DNA of 64,000 bases from Amycolatopsis orientalis DSM 43388 (GTDB taxonomy: Bacteria; Actinomycetota; Actinomycetes; Mycobacteriales; Pseudonocardiaceae): assembly GCF_000411975.1 (NCBI RefSeq), contig NZ_ASXG01000196.1, positions 186,001 to 250,000 of the forward strand, read 5' to 3'. The stretch's first letter is position 1. Each line of letters starts with the position of its first letter. A program made the position numbers and the translations under genes. Below are positions 8,316-17,141 of the stretch, in pieces. Below the pieces are notes generated by a model. That model was not told where the DNA came from. It worked only from the letters and a program-made list of their open reading frames with translations, and made no database searches.

Positions 8316-9718
8316 ACAGGTCGATGTCCGAGGAGAATTTCGATCTCGTGGTGGTCGGGTGCGGGGCCGCGGGCCTGGCGGCGGCGCTCGGCTTCCTCGA
8401 GGCGGCCGCCGAGCGCGGTCTGGCGCCGACCGTCGCGATCCTTGAGCGCAGCGGCGAAGCCGACCGCGGCGGCGCGACCCGATGGTCGTGGGTCAACGTG
8501 ATGGTCGACCCCGACGGCGTCGTCAATCCCTCGATTCTGGACCGAGTGCTCGACCTGGACCCCGCGTTCGACCGGGAGTACTTCGACACGCTGCGCCGGC
8601 TGGGCGGCGACTCTGTGGAGTGGATGCGGAGCCACGGAGTCACCGTCACCCACGCCGCGCCCCCGTTCGCGATGGAATCCGACTACGGCGCGGTCGAAGG
8701 CGGCGGCCTGTCCTTGGTCAACGCCTTCGCCGCCAGGATCGAGGCGTACCCCGGCTCGACGTTCTTCTACGACACCGAAGCGACACGGCTGACCGAGGAC
8801 GACCGCGGCCGGGTGAACGGAGTGGTGGTGCGCGGCCCAGACGGACTCACCCGCACCGTCGGAGCAGGCGGTGTGGTGCTGGCGTCCGGCGGCTTCGAAG
8901 GCAACTACCAGATGCTCACCCAACATGTCGGCGCCCGGGCCGGCGAGATCCGGCCGGTCGCACCCGGTCTGCGGCACAACCTCGGCGACGGGCTGCGGAT
9001 GGCCACTGACGTCGGCGGGACGACTGCGGGCCAGTTCGACATGCTGCACGTGGAACTAGTCGACCCGCGCTCGGACAAGCCCGATCCCGGCATTTTCGGC
9101 GCTCCGTACGGGATCATGGTGAATCAAGACGGCGAGAGGTTCATCGACGAAGGAAGCCGGACGTTCGAGGGCATCAACGAGCAGCTGGCATGGACTGTCT
9201 GGCGGGACCAGGGAAACCTGGCCTATTTCGTCTACGACGCCGAAATGGCGAAGCTCCCTGGGTTCGCGTTCCTGAACCAGACCGATGTGCCTCCCTACGA
9301 GGGAACGACCGTCGAGGAACTGGGCGAAGCGATGGGCGTGGACCCGGACAAGCTCGCTGCCACGGTCGCGAGTTTCAACGCCGCGGTGTGCCCGGGAGAG
9401 TTCGACCCGTCGACCAAAGACGGCAAGCGCACGACGGGTTTGGAGATCGACAAAACCAACTGGGCGATGCCTGTTTCCGAGCCGCCGTTCCGGGCGTTCC
9501 CCGGGTCGGCAGCGGTGACCTTCTGCTTCGGCGGGATCCGCACCGATACGCGAGCGCGGGTGCTCACCGGAAGCGGGACGCCGATTCCGAACCTCTACGC
9601 GGCCGGCGTAGCGACTGGCGTGTGGTACCAGGAATACCCAGGAGCACTGTCCGTGCTCCGCTCGGTCACCTTCGGGCGTATCGCCGGACGTGAGGTGGCT
9701 GACGCGCTCGATGCTTGA
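8312..9718 (+). CDS. FAD-dependent oxidoreductase, fumarate reductase/tricarballylate dehydrogenase-like
   Basis: A flavoprotein of 468 residues. The N-terminal dinucleotide fold is LVVVGCGAAGLAAAL, the middle has LASGGFEGN, and the C-terminal segment GGIRTDTRARV...NLYAAGVATGVWYQEYPGA closes the FAD site. This is the fumarate-reductase/succinate-dehydrogenase flavoprotein fold, shared by tricarballylate dehydrogenase and 3-ketosteroid delta-1-dehydrogenases, which insert or reduce C=C next to a carbonyl or carboxylate. The GTG at 8312 overlaps the cyclase stop; ATG 8324 is an alternative. It is the last gene of the run, and a gene-poor stretch follows. Confidence 0.88.
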   Translation: MNRSMSEENFDLVVVGCGAAGLAAALGFLEAAAERGLAPTVAILERSGEADRGGATRWSWVNVMVDPDGVVNPSILDRVLDLDPAFDREYFDTLRRLGGDSVEWMRSHGVTVTHAAPPFAMESDYGAVEGGGLSLVNAFAARIEAYPGSTFFYDTEATRLTEDDRGRVNGVVVRGPDGLTRTVGAGGVVLASGGFEGNYQMLTQHVGARAGEIRPVAPGLRHNLGDGLRMATDVGGTTAGQFDMLHVELVDPRSDKPDPGIFGAPYGIMVNQDGERFIDEGSRTFEGINEQLAWTVWRDQGNLAYFVYDAEMAKLPGFAFLNQTDVPPYEGTTVEELGEAMGVDPDKLAATVASFNAAVCPGEFDPSTKDGKRTTGLEIDKTNWAMPVSEPPFRAFPGSAAVTFCFGGIRTDTRARVLTGSGTPIPNLYAAGVATGVWYQEYPGALSVLRSVTFGRIAGREVADALDA

Positions 9719-10867
9719 CAGCGGGTCAGTGCGTGTCTGCGGTGTGCCCGAAGTTAGGTCGCTGTGTGTGCGCACGCGAAAGGTGGAGTATGCGGCGACG
9801 CACGGCAGTGCGCTTCCGGCGCCGATGTCGACGCGCCCCTGCTCGCTACGACATTCGATGTCAGCGTGCGTGAGCGACTGGCGAGGAGTGACCAGAGGGC
9901 GACGCTCGCTTCCGGCACAGCTGTGCTTGATCCCGGTGGTATGAGCCGATTGCAGGCGGTGCGTTGGCAGAGTTCGCCGGATTTGGTGTCATCTGATCGT
10001 CTTCGGGCGGCTCGGGTAGCGGCGGGCTCGGGCTGCTGGGACGATTCCTGCGCCCCGTCTCGGACAGGGCTGCCCCGCCGATCTCTGGCCGAGCCGAGAC
10101 CACAGGCGCGGCGAGCAAACGGGTGCCGAAAAGCGGACCTTCAAGGTGACGGCCTGGTCGCTGGCGGGCTTCGCCGGTGGCTAGGCCGGCTGGCCGAAGA
10201 TCGGTAGCTGGGTCATCAGTACTCCCGTCTGCTGGCCACGACTACCGGACGTAACGCGCAGGCTGGCGAAGTGAGAACGGCCAAGCGCGTGACACGCTGG
10301 GTGACCCATGCGCTGGGGCAGCACATCAACGACATCGTCGGTGAGCTCGGCGAGCCGACTCTCGTCGGAACGCCGACGGTGCAGGCCGGACCTGGGTGTA
10401 GGTTCGACTGCGCGGGTCTTTGCGGCGGACGATCGTGCAGGTGGTCGAGGGCGTACCGGCGCGCGCCAGGATGGGCGTTTCGGATCAGCGGCGCGTCCAG
10501 GGCCTTCGCCGCCCACGTGGTGCTTCGGCTGCCAAGGGCGGGCGCGAAGCAGGCCAGCCGTCCGCGGTCCGGATGCTCCTGCAGTACACCGGCGAACTCT
10601 CCGGCCGCTCGGACGGCCTGCCGTTGGGACACGGTGCTACGCGGGCTAATGGGCGCTTCTCGACTATCCAGCCTCGCCTCCCCGAGCGGCCGGTGCGACG
10701 GCCTCGGCCAACCGCTGCTTTCCGAGCCGTCAGTCGTCAGGCGGGGACTGCCTTGCCGCTGCCCACGCCTTGTCTCACTATGAGACAAAGTGACGCGCGC
10801 CACGAGTGCACCATGGTGCTTGTGGGGTGGGCAGGACCCCCGGCACTGGACGTCAAAGGAGACGGTG
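9719..10867. other. 1.1-kb stretch without a convincing gene
   Basis: Several open frames cross this stretch on both strands, but none shows a recognisable fold, a good ribosome site and typical codon use together. It separates the first catabolic run from the mimR gene and contains, near its right end, the inverted repeat at 10770-10788. Parts could be decayed coding sequence, as no frame stays intact over the whole length. I see no tRNA, insertion sequence end or long repeat. Confidence 0.6.
10770..10788. promoter_or_regulatory. inverted repeat upstream of mimR, probable MimR operator
   Basis: Perfect palindrome TTGTCTCA-N3-TGAGACAA, centred about 89 bp before the chosen mimR start. The core TCTCA-N3-TGAGA recurs upstream of mimA (12759-12773) and, with one mismatch, at 22180-22195. 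This suggests autoregulation by MimR. Confidence 0.7.
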
Positions 10868-12637
10868 GTGACGACTCGAGGCAACGAGACCATGCGTGAC
10901 CTGCGGGAACTGTTCCTGTCTCGCGGGGCGCCCGAGGTGTCGGGGGTCCGCGACGTCATCACCGCGTCGTGGCAGCGGGCGCTGGAGAACCGGGTCGACG
11001 TGGAGCGGCCGGAGCCGGTCTACGTGTCCGATCGCGACGAGGAGAGCCTGCTCGCGCACAGTGCCGCTCCGGTGCTGGCGAATCTGTCCGACGAACTGGC
11101 CGGCCATCCGACCGCGATCCTGCTGACCGACGCGAACGGCCTGGTCGTCGACCGGCTCAGCACCGATCGCGCGCTCACCGCCGGGCTGGACCAGGTCTCG
11201 CTCGCTCCGGGCTACAGCTACGCCGAGGAATCGGTGGGCACCAACGGCATCGGCACAGCGCTGGAATGCCAGAAATCCGTGCTGGTGTCCGGTTTCGAGC
11301 ACTTCAACGGCGAACTGACCGGCTTCGAATGCGCCGGCGCGCCGATCGTGCACCCGGTCCGCGGCCACCTGGCGGGCATTCTGGACCTCACCTCGTGGGC
11401 CGACGCGTCCGGCCCGCTCCTGCTGACGCTGGCGCGCACCACCGCGAAACGGATCGAAGAGGCGATGCTCGCCAGCACCGGAGCGCGCGAACTGAGCCTC
11501 TTCCGCGAGTACCTCGCCGCCTGCCGGCGCGGTTCGGGGGCGGTCCTCGCGGTCAACCAGGACGTCGTCATGGTCAACAGCCACGCCGAGGAACGCTACG
11601 ACGTCACCGACCGCTCGGCGCTGATCACGCACGCCACGGATCTCGCCGGCTCGGCCAAACCCGCCACGGTGCTGGCCGATCTGCCGTCGGGGATCAGCGC
11701 GCGTCTCGAATACCGGCCGGTCTACAGCGGCGACGTGCTCGCCGGAGGCATCTTCCGGGTCAAGAACCAGACGGTCTCCCGGCGCACTTCCGCGCGCGCC
11801 GAGCTTCAGCTGCCCGGTTTGGCCGGTGCGAGCCCCGCGTGGCGGCAGGCCTGCGCCGCGGCGGACGCGAGCCTTGGCAGCGGGCAGTGGCTCGCGCTGA
11901 GCGGCGAAACCGGTGCGGGGAAGGCGGCCATCGCCCGCGCGGTGGCGCTGCGCCACGGACGCCGCCAGGTTGTGGTCGATTGCGCGGACGTCACCGAAGA
12001 GTGGCTGCCCGCACTCGCCGAGGAGGCGGCGTGCAGCGACCCGCCCGTTGTCCTCCTCCGGCATTTGGACGCGCTGGACGACACCGTGTTGCCCGCGCTG
12101 TCCGAACTGTTCACCGCGTGGCAGAACGATCCGGCGCAGCGCGCGCCCGCGTGGGTGGTGGCCACGGTTGGCAGCGAACCGGTCGATCCCGGCATTCAGG
12201 GTGCGGTGATGGCGTTCTTCGCGCGGAAAGTCGAGGTCCCGCCGCTGCGCCACCGCATCGAAGACGTGCAGCGGCTCGTGCCGCATTTGCTGGCCCGCCG
12301 GGCGGGCAGCAGATCATTGTCCGCTTCCGACGCCTGCCTCCGGCAGCTGATGCGGCTGCCTTGGCCCGGCAATGTCCGCCAGCTCGACCGGGTGCTCGCC
12401 GCGGCGGCGCAGCAGCTGCACGGCGGAGTCCTCGACGTCGCCGATCTTCCCGCGGAATGCCGCACCTTCACCCGGCGCCGGCTCACCAAGCTGGAGACCA
12501 TCGAGCGGGACGCGATCGTCCGCAGCCTCGCCGCGAACCGCGGCAGCAAGGAACGAGCGGCCTGTGATCTCGGGATGTCCCGGGCGACGATCTACCGCAA
12601 AATCCGCGCCTTCGGCATCGTCGACGAAATGAGCTGA
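10868..12637 (+). CDS. mimR: MimR-like transcriptional activator (GAF, AAA+, Fis HTH)
   Basis: A 589-residue protein of the NtrC/AcoR architecture. It has an N-terminal sensor with a GAF-like domain (about residues 60-200), an AAA+ domain with Walker A GETGAGK near residue 345, and a C-terminal Fis-type HTH (AACDLGMSRATIYRKIRAFG). The GAFTGA loop that contacts sigma-54 is absent, and the Walker B region is degenerate (VVLLRHLDAL). That agrees with actinobacterial relatives, which work without sigma-54. The GTG at 10868 has AAAGGAG 6 bp upstream. It lies directly before the mimABCD-like operon, whose MimR activator is known in mycobacteria. An inverted repeat precedes the gene. Confidence 0.88.
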   Translation: MTTRGNETMRDLRELFLSRGAPEVSGVRDVITASWQRALENRVDVERPEPVYVSDRDEESLLAHSAAPVLANLSDELAGHPTAILLTDANGLVVDRLSTDRALTAGLDQVSLAPGYSYAEESVGTNGIGTALECQKSVLVSGFEHFNGELTGFECAGAPIVHPVRGHLAGILDLTSWADASGPLLLTLARTTAKRIEEAMLASTGARELSLFREYLAACRRGSGAVLAVNQDVVMVNSHAEERYDVTDRSALITHATDLAGSAKPATVLADLPSGISARLEYRPVYSGDVLAGGIFRVKNQTVSRRTSARAELQLPGLAGASPAWRQACAAADASLGSGQWLALSGETGAGKAAIARAVALRHGRRQVVVDCADVTEEWLPALAEEAACSDPPVVLLRHLDALDDTVLPALSELFTAWQNDPAQRAPAWVVATVGSEPVDPGIQGAVMAFFARKVEVPPLRHRIEDVQRLVPHLLARRAGSRSLSASDACLRQLMRLPWPGNVRQLDRVLAAAAQQLHGGVLDVADLPAECRTFTRRRLTKLETIERDAIVRSLAANRGSKERAACDLGMSRATIYRKIRAFGIVDEMS

Positions 12638-12708
12638 TTCCGGTGTGCACAGTGGACTCCCGGATTCCGGGAAAATGACCGTGCTCGGCTGACCCGCGGT
12701 TCATTCCG

Positions 12709-12742
12709 AACCCGCCCTCCGGAGCAGAGGGCGGGTTTTTTT
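12709..12742 (+). terminator. intrinsic terminator after mimR
   Basis: Perfect 11-bp stem (AACCCGCCCTC paired with GAGGGCGGGTT), 7-nt loop, then a run of T. It ends mimR transcription and insulates the mim operon promoter region that follows. Confidence 0.88.
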
Positions 12743-12758
12743 GCTGCCCGTCGGCCCG

Positions 12759-12773
12759 ATCTCAGATTGAGAT
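12759..12773. promoter_or_regulatory. inverted repeat upstream of mimA, probable activator site
   Basis: Perfect palindrome ATCTCA-N3-TGAGAT, 81 bp before the mimA start and just after the mimR terminator. It shares the TCTCA-N3-TGAGA core with the site before mimR, so it is the likely MimR binding site that switches on the operon. Confidence 0.72.
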
Positions 12774-12853
12774 AGAACGCGAGCCTTCGCCGGCACACAC
12801 TCTGCCGGTCAGACGGACAGCGGCGGAGATGCCGCCGGTTCCAGGAGGCCCCA

Positions 12854-14491
12854 GTGAGCAGGCAGAGCCTTACCAAGGCGCACAACAAGATCACCGAGCT
12901 GTCGTGGGAACCGACGTTCGCCACGCCGGCGACCCGGTTCGGGACGGACTACACGTTCGAAAAGGCGCCGAAGAAGGACCCGCTGAAGCAGATCATGCGG
13001 TCCTACTTCCCGATGGAGGAGGAAAAGGACAACCGCGTCTTCGGCGCGATGGACGGCGCGATCCGCGGGAACATGTTCCGGCAGGTGCAGCAGCGCTGGC
13101 TGGAATGGCAGAAGCTGTTCCTCTCGATCATCCCGTTCCCGGAGATCTCCGCGGCGCGGGCGATGCCGATGGCGATCGACGCGGTGCCGAACCCGGAAAT
13201 CCACAACGGGCTCGCGGTGCAGATGATCGACGAGGTCCGGCATTCGACGATCCAGATGAACCTCAAAAAGCTGTACATGAACAACTACATCGACCCGGCC
13301 GGCTTCGACATCACCGAGAAGGCGTTCGCCAACAACTACGCGGGCACCATCGGCCGCCAGTTCGGCGAAGGCTTCATCACCGGCGACGCGATCACCGCGG
13401 CGAACATCTACCTGACCGTGGTCGCCGAGACCGCGTTCACCAACACGCTGTTCGTGGCGATGCCGGACGAGGCCGCGGCCAACGGCGACTATCTGCTGCC
13501 GACGGTGTTCCACTCGGTGCAGTCCGACGAGTCGCGGCACATCAGCAACGGCTACTCGATCCTGCTGATGGCATTGGCCGACGAGCGCAACCGGCCGCTG
13601 CTGGAGCGCGACCTGCGGTACGCGTGGTGGAACAACCACTGCGTGGTGGACGCCGCGATCGGCACGTTCATCGAGTACGGCACCAAGGACCGCCGCAAGG
13701 ACCGCGAGTCCTACGCCGAGATGTGGCGGCGCTGGATCTACGACGACTACTACCGCAGCTACCTGCTGCCGCTGGAGAAATACGGCCTGGTGATCCCGCA
13801 CGACCTCGTCGAGGAAGCGTGGAACCGGATCACGAACAAGCACTACGTGCACCGCGTCGCGCAGTTCTTCGCGACCGGCTGGCCGGTGAACTACTGGCGC
13901 ATCGACGGCATGACCGACGCCGACTTCGCCTGGTTCGAGGACAAGTACCCGGGCTGGTACGACCAGTTCGGCAAGTGGTGGGAGGCCTACAACCGGCTGC
14001 GCTACCCGGGCCGGAACAAGCCGATCGCGTTCGAGGACGTCGGCTACGAGTACCCGCACCGCTGCTGGACGTGCATGGTGCCCTGCCTGGTGCGCGAGGA
14101 CCTGGTGGTGGACAAGGTCGACGACCAGTGGCGCACCTACTGCTCGGAGACCTGCGCCTGGACCGACAAGGTCGCCTTCCGGCCGGAGTACGAGGGCCGC
14201 GAGACGCCGAACATGGGACGGCTCACCGGGCACCGGGAATGGGAGACGCTGCACCACGACCGCGATCTGGCCGACATCGTCGAGGACCTCGGCTACGTCC
14301 GCGACGACGGGAAGACGCTGATCCCGCAGCCGCACCTGGACCTCGACGACCCCAAGAAGCTCTGGACGCTCGACGACATCCGGGGCATCCGGTTCGCCAG
14401 CCCGAACGTCGCGCTCAACGAGATGACCGACGCCGAGCGGGAGCAGTGGGCCGCGGCCTACCGCGCCAACCCGAACGTCACCGTCGCCTGA
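12854..14491 (+). CDS. mimA: propane 2-monooxygenase-like hydroxylase, large (diiron) subunit
   Basis: A 545-residue alpha subunit of a soluble diiron monooxygenase, of the PrmA/MimA group that oxidises propane to 2-propanol, acetone to acetol and also phenols. The carboxylate-bridged diiron ligands are visible: E97 (FPEISAA), E127-x2-H130 (DEVRH), E192 (AETAF) and E226-x2-H229 (DESRH). The C-terminal half has CWTCMVPC and YCSETCAW cysteine pairs, as in this group. The GTG start has AGGAGG 5 bp upstream. It is the first gene of an operon whose order matches mycobacterial mimABCD plus accessory genes. It functions in the cytoplasm with MimB, C and D. Confidence 0.95.
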   Translation: MSRQSLTKAHNKITELSWEPTFATPATRFGTDYTFEKAPKKDPLKQIMRSYFPMEEEKDNRVFGAMDGAIRGNMFRQVQQRWLEWQKLFLSIIPFPEISAARAMPMAIDAVPNPEIHNGLAVQMIDEVRHSTIQMNLKKLYMNNYIDPAGFDITEKAFANNYAGTIGRQFGEGFITGDAITAANIYLTVVAETAFTNTLFVAMPDEAAANGDYLLPTVFHSVQSDESRHISNGYSILLMALADERNRPLLERDLRYAWWNNHCVVDAAIGTFIEYGTKDRRKDRESYAEMWRRWIYDDYYRSYLLPLEKYGLVIPHDLVEEAWNRITNKHYVHRVAQFFATGWPVNYWRIDGMTDADFAWFEDKYPGWYDQFGKWWEAYNRLRYPGRNKPIAFEDVGYEYPHRCWTCMVPCLVREDLVVDKVDDQWRTYCSETCAWTDKVAFRPEYEGRETPNMGRLTGHREWETLHHDRDLADIVEDLGYVRDDGKTLIPQPHLDLDDPKKLWTLDDIRGIRFASPNVALNEMTDAEREQWAAAYRANPNVTVA

Positions 14492-14501
14492 CGAGCCCGG
14501 G

Positions 14502-14536
14502 TCCCGCGGCCGCGTCCGGGCGGTCCGGCCGCGGGA
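14502..14536 (+). other. GC-rich hairpin between mimA and mimB
   Basis: Perfect 11-bp stem TCCCGCGGCCG/CGGCCGCGGGA with a 13-nt loop in the 70-bp gap. There is no T run, so it may be a processing or stability element rather than a terminator. Confidence 0.6.
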
Positions 14537-14561
14537 TCCCGCCGGAAGAATCGAGAAACCC

Positions 14562-15605
14562 ATGGGCGACAAGCACCGCATCTCCTTCGAACCGGTCGGC
14601 GTCGAGATCGAGGTCACCGAGGACGAGAAGATCCTGGACGCCGCCTTCCGCCAGGGCGTCCACCTCATGCACGGCTGCCGCGAGGGGCAGTGTTCGGCCT
14701 GCAAGTCCTATGTGCTCGAAGGCGACCTGCAGATGGAGCGGTATTCGACGTTCGCGTGCAACGACGCGGAGGTCGAGGAAGGCTACCTGCTGCTCTGCCG
14801 GGCGCACGCCTACAGCGACTGCACCATCGAGCTGCTGAACTTCGACGAGGACGAGCTGCTCAACTCGGCTCCGCTGCAGGAGATCACCGCTGAGGTCGCC
14901 GAGATCGTGCCGCACACCCGCGACATCGTCGGCCTCCGGCTGCGGACCGCGAGCCCGCTCCAGTTCAAGGCCGGGCAGTACGCCGAGCTGACCATCCCGG
15001 GCACCGAGGACTGCCGGTCCTTTTCGATGGCGACCACGCCCTCGACCGAGGACCACGTGGAATTCCTCATCAAGAAGTACCCGGGGGGCCGGTTCTCGGC
15101 GCTGCTGGAGGACGGCCTGGCGGTCGGCGATTCCCTGCTGCTGCGCGGACCCTACGGCAACTTCACGCTGAAGAAGGGGCACGTGCTGCCGCTGGTGCTG
15201 ATGGCGGGCGGTGCGGGAATGGCCCCGGTCCTCAGCCTGCTGCGGCACCTCGCCGAAACGGCCGACCCCCGGCGGATCCGCTTCTACTACGGCGCCCGCA
15301 CCGCGGCGGACCTGTTCTGCCTGGACGAGATCCGGGCGCTGGGGGAGCGGCTGGCCGATTTCGGGTTCGTCGTGGCGCTGTCGGAGTCCGCGGACGGCGC
15401 GGGCGAACTCGGCGTGGCCGCCGAAGCGGGGATGGTGACCGACGTGGTCGAGGCCCGCGAACCGGAACTGCACCGCGCCGAGGTGTACCTCTGCGGGCCG
15501 CCGCCGATGGTCGACGCCGCGCTCGATCTCGCGACGAGGCAAGGGGTACCGCAAGACCAGGTGTTCTACGACAAGTTCACGACCTCGGTCAGTGACGACC
15601 AGTGA
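14562..15605 (+). CDS. mimB: propane monooxygenase reductase (2Fe-2S, FAD, NADH)
   Basis: A 347-residue reductase that passes electrons from NADH to the diiron hydroxylase. The N-terminal plant-type ferredoxin domain has C39-x4-C44-x2-C47 (HGCREGQCSACKS) and the fourth cysteine in LLLCRAHA. The FAD domain carries CRSFSMATTPS, and the NAD domain GGAGMAPVLSLL with the terminal CGPPPMVD. Length and order are typical of PrmB/MimB. It lies 70 bp after mimA, separated by a strong hairpin, and 71 bp before mimC. Confidence 0.94.
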   Translation: MGDKHRISFEPVGVEIEVTEDEKILDAAFRQGVHLMHGCREGQCSACKSYVLEGDLQMERYSTFACNDAEVEEGYLLLCRAHAYSDCTIELLNFDEDELLNSAPLQEITAEVAEIVPHTRDIVGLRLRTASPLQFKAGQYAELTIPGTEDCRSFSMATTPSTEDHVEFLIKKYPGGRFSALLEDGLAVGDSLLLRGPYGNFTLKKGHVLPLVLMAGGAGMAPVLSLLRHLAETADPRRIRFYYGARTAADLFCLDEIRALGERLADFGFVVALSESADGAGELGVAAEAGMVTDVVEAREPELHRAEVYLCGPPPMVDAALDLATRQGVPQDQVFYDKFTTSVSDDQ

Positions 15606-15608
15606 CAA

Positions 15609-15639
15609 GCGGAGCTTCGCCCCGCGCCGGGGGCTCCGC
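15609..15639 (+). other. GC-rich hairpin between mimB and mimC
   Basis: Two stacked stems: outer GCGGAGC/GCTCCGC and inner CCCC/GGGG, no T run. This is the second intercistronic gap of the operon that is filled with a hairpin. Confidence 0.55.
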
Positions 15640-15676
15640 CACCCGGACCCCCAAAGACAGTAAGAGGAGATCCAAC

Positions 15677-16780
15677 ATGGCGAGCAGTCCGACAGCCACG
15701 CGCAGCTTCCCGAAAGTGGAGTTCACCGACTCCGAAGCCGGCGCGCTGGAGTTTCCGAGCTCGAAGAGCCGCACCTACAACTACTTCACGCCCGCCAAGA
15801 TGCGCGCGACCGTGTACGAGGACGTGACGGTCGACGTGCAGCCCGACCCGGAGCGGCACCTGAGCCAGGGCTGGATCTACGGCTTCGGGGACGGACCGGG
15901 CGGCTACCCGCAGGAATGGACGCGGGCGAAGTCGTCGAACTGGCACGCGTTCCTCGACCCCAACGAAGAGTGGGAGCAGACCCTCTACCGCAACAACTCC
16001 GCGGTGGTGCGCCAAGTCGCGCTGAGCCTGGAGAACGCCAAGCGTGCCGACGCCTACGCCCACTGGAAGCCGGCGTGGCAGACCTTCATCGCGCGCAACC
16101 TGGGCGCGTGGATGCACGCCGAGAACGGCTTGGCGCTGCACGTGTTCACCTCGATCCAGCGCTCCGGCCCGACCAACATGATCAACACCGCAGTGGCGGT
16201 CACCGCCGCGCACAAGATGCGCTTCGCCCAGGACCTCGCATTGTTCAACCTGGACCTGTCCGACTCGCTCGAGACCTTCGACGGCGAAACCCACCGGGCG
16301 GTCTGGCAGTCGGCGGAGGAATGGCAGCCCACCCGCCGCGTGGTGGAGCAACTGACCGCGGTCGGCGACTGGGCGGAACTGCTCTTCGGCGCCAACGTCG
16401 TGTTCGAGCAGCTGGTCGGACAGCTGTTCCGGTCCGAGCTCGTCATGCAGGTCTCGGCGGCGAACGGCGACTACGTGACGCCGACGCTGGTCGGCACCGG
16501 CGAGTACGACTACAGCCGCGACCTCGCCTACACCCGGTCGCTGTTCCAGATGCTCGCCCGCGACGAGGAACACGGCGCCGCCAACCAGGAACTGTTCGGC
16601 GAGTGGCTGTCGGCCTGGGCGCCGAGGTGCCTGGCCGCGGCCGAGGCGCTGCAGCCGATCTGGTCGCAGCCGGCGGAGAAGACGCGCACGTTCGCCGATT
16701 CGCTCGCCGCGAGCAAGGAGAAGTTCGCCCAGCTCCTCGAGGAGATCGGGCTCGACGTTCCGAAGGAGCTGGACCAGTGA
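15677..16780 (+). CDS. mimC: propane monooxygenase hydroxylase, small subunit
   Basis: A 367-residue beta subunit of the diiron hydroxylase, which pairs with MimA but does not hold the metal centre. The segment ENGLALHVFTSIQRSGPTN and the C-terminal RDEEHGAANQELFGEW resemble the ferritin-like fold of PrmC/MimC/TmoE-type subunits. The ATG at 15677 is chosen because AGAGGAG lies just upstream; longer in-frame starts have no ribosome site. It overlaps mimD by 4 bp, in keeping with stoichiometric assembly. Confidence 0.93.
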   Translation: MASSPTATRSFPKVEFTDSEAGALEFPSSKSRTYNYFTPAKMRATVYEDVTVDVQPDPERHLSQGWIYGFGDGPGGYPQEWTRAKSSNWHAFLDPNEEWEQTLYRNNSAVVRQVALSLENAKRADAYAHWKPAWQTFIARNLGAWMHAENGLALHVFTSIQRSGPTNMINTAVAVTAAHKMRFAQDLALFNLDLSDSLETFDGETHRAVWQSAEEWQPTRRVVEQLTAVGDWAELLFGANVVFEQLVGQLFRSELVMQVSAANGDYVTPTLVGTGEYDYSRDLAYTRSLFQMLARDEEHGAANQELFGEWLSAWAPRCLAAAEALQPIWSQPAEKTRTFADSLAASKEKFAQLLEEIGLDVPKELDQ

Positions 16781-17124
16781 GCGACATGAAGTTCGGTGCG
16801 CAGACCGAAATCTCGAACATGTGCGGCGTGACCCTGATGAACACCCCGATCGGCCGGGTGGTCGCCGACGTGATGGGCGCCAAGGAGGGGGTCGGGCTGG
16901 TCGAATACCCGTCGATGATCCGCGTCGACGGCACCCGGCTGCTCGAATTCGACTACGCCGAGCTGACCGACGCGCTCGGCCAGGAGTTCGACGGCTCGGT
17001 CTTCGAGGAGATCAGCTCCACCCACTACGGCCGCATGGTGCACCTCGACGACCGCACCCTGCTCTTCGCCAACCCGGAGGACGCCGCCGAGTACATCGGC
17101 TTCGACCTGCTGGCCCAGGGCTGA
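16777..17124 (+). CDS. mimD: propane monooxygenase coupling/regulatory protein
   Basis: A 115-residue cofactor-less effector protein of the MmoB/DmpM family, which binds the hydroxylase and couples oxygen activation to substrate turnover. Features: NTPIGRVVADVMGAKEGVG, VEYPSMIRVDG and a C-terminal EDAAEYIGFDL. The GTG start overlaps the mimC stop and has AAGGAG 8 bp upstream; ATG 16786 is an alternative. A 96-bp gap with a perfect 13-bp hairpin follows before the accessory genes. Confidence 0.92.
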   Translation: MSDMKFGAQTEISNMCGVTLMNTPIGRVVADVMGAKEGVGLVEYPSMIRVDGTRLLEFDYAELTDALGQEFDGSVFEEISSTHYGRMVHLDDRTLLFANPEDAAEYIGFDLLAQG

Positions 17125-17141
17125 GGCCGGACCCCGAACCG

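Noticed and set aside
723..9718. Secondary-metabolite biosynthetic gene cluster
   Set aside because: There is no polyketide, peptide, terpene or RiPP core enzyme; importer, hydrolases and FAH-type protein fit catabolism better.
10216..10962. Minus-strand frame of about 248 codons in the gene-poor stretch
   Set aside because: Its product is Arg/Pro/Ser-rich with no fold, it runs antisense into the mimR start region, and it has no ribosome site.
12792..12805. GG-N10-GC arrangement (CGGCAC...CTGC) before mimA, resembling a sigma-54 -24/-12 promoter
   Set aside because: Such matches are frequent by chance in GC-rich DNA, the activator lacks the GAFTGA loop and actinobacteria are not known to have sigma-54; the other two sites of the regulon show no good equivalent.
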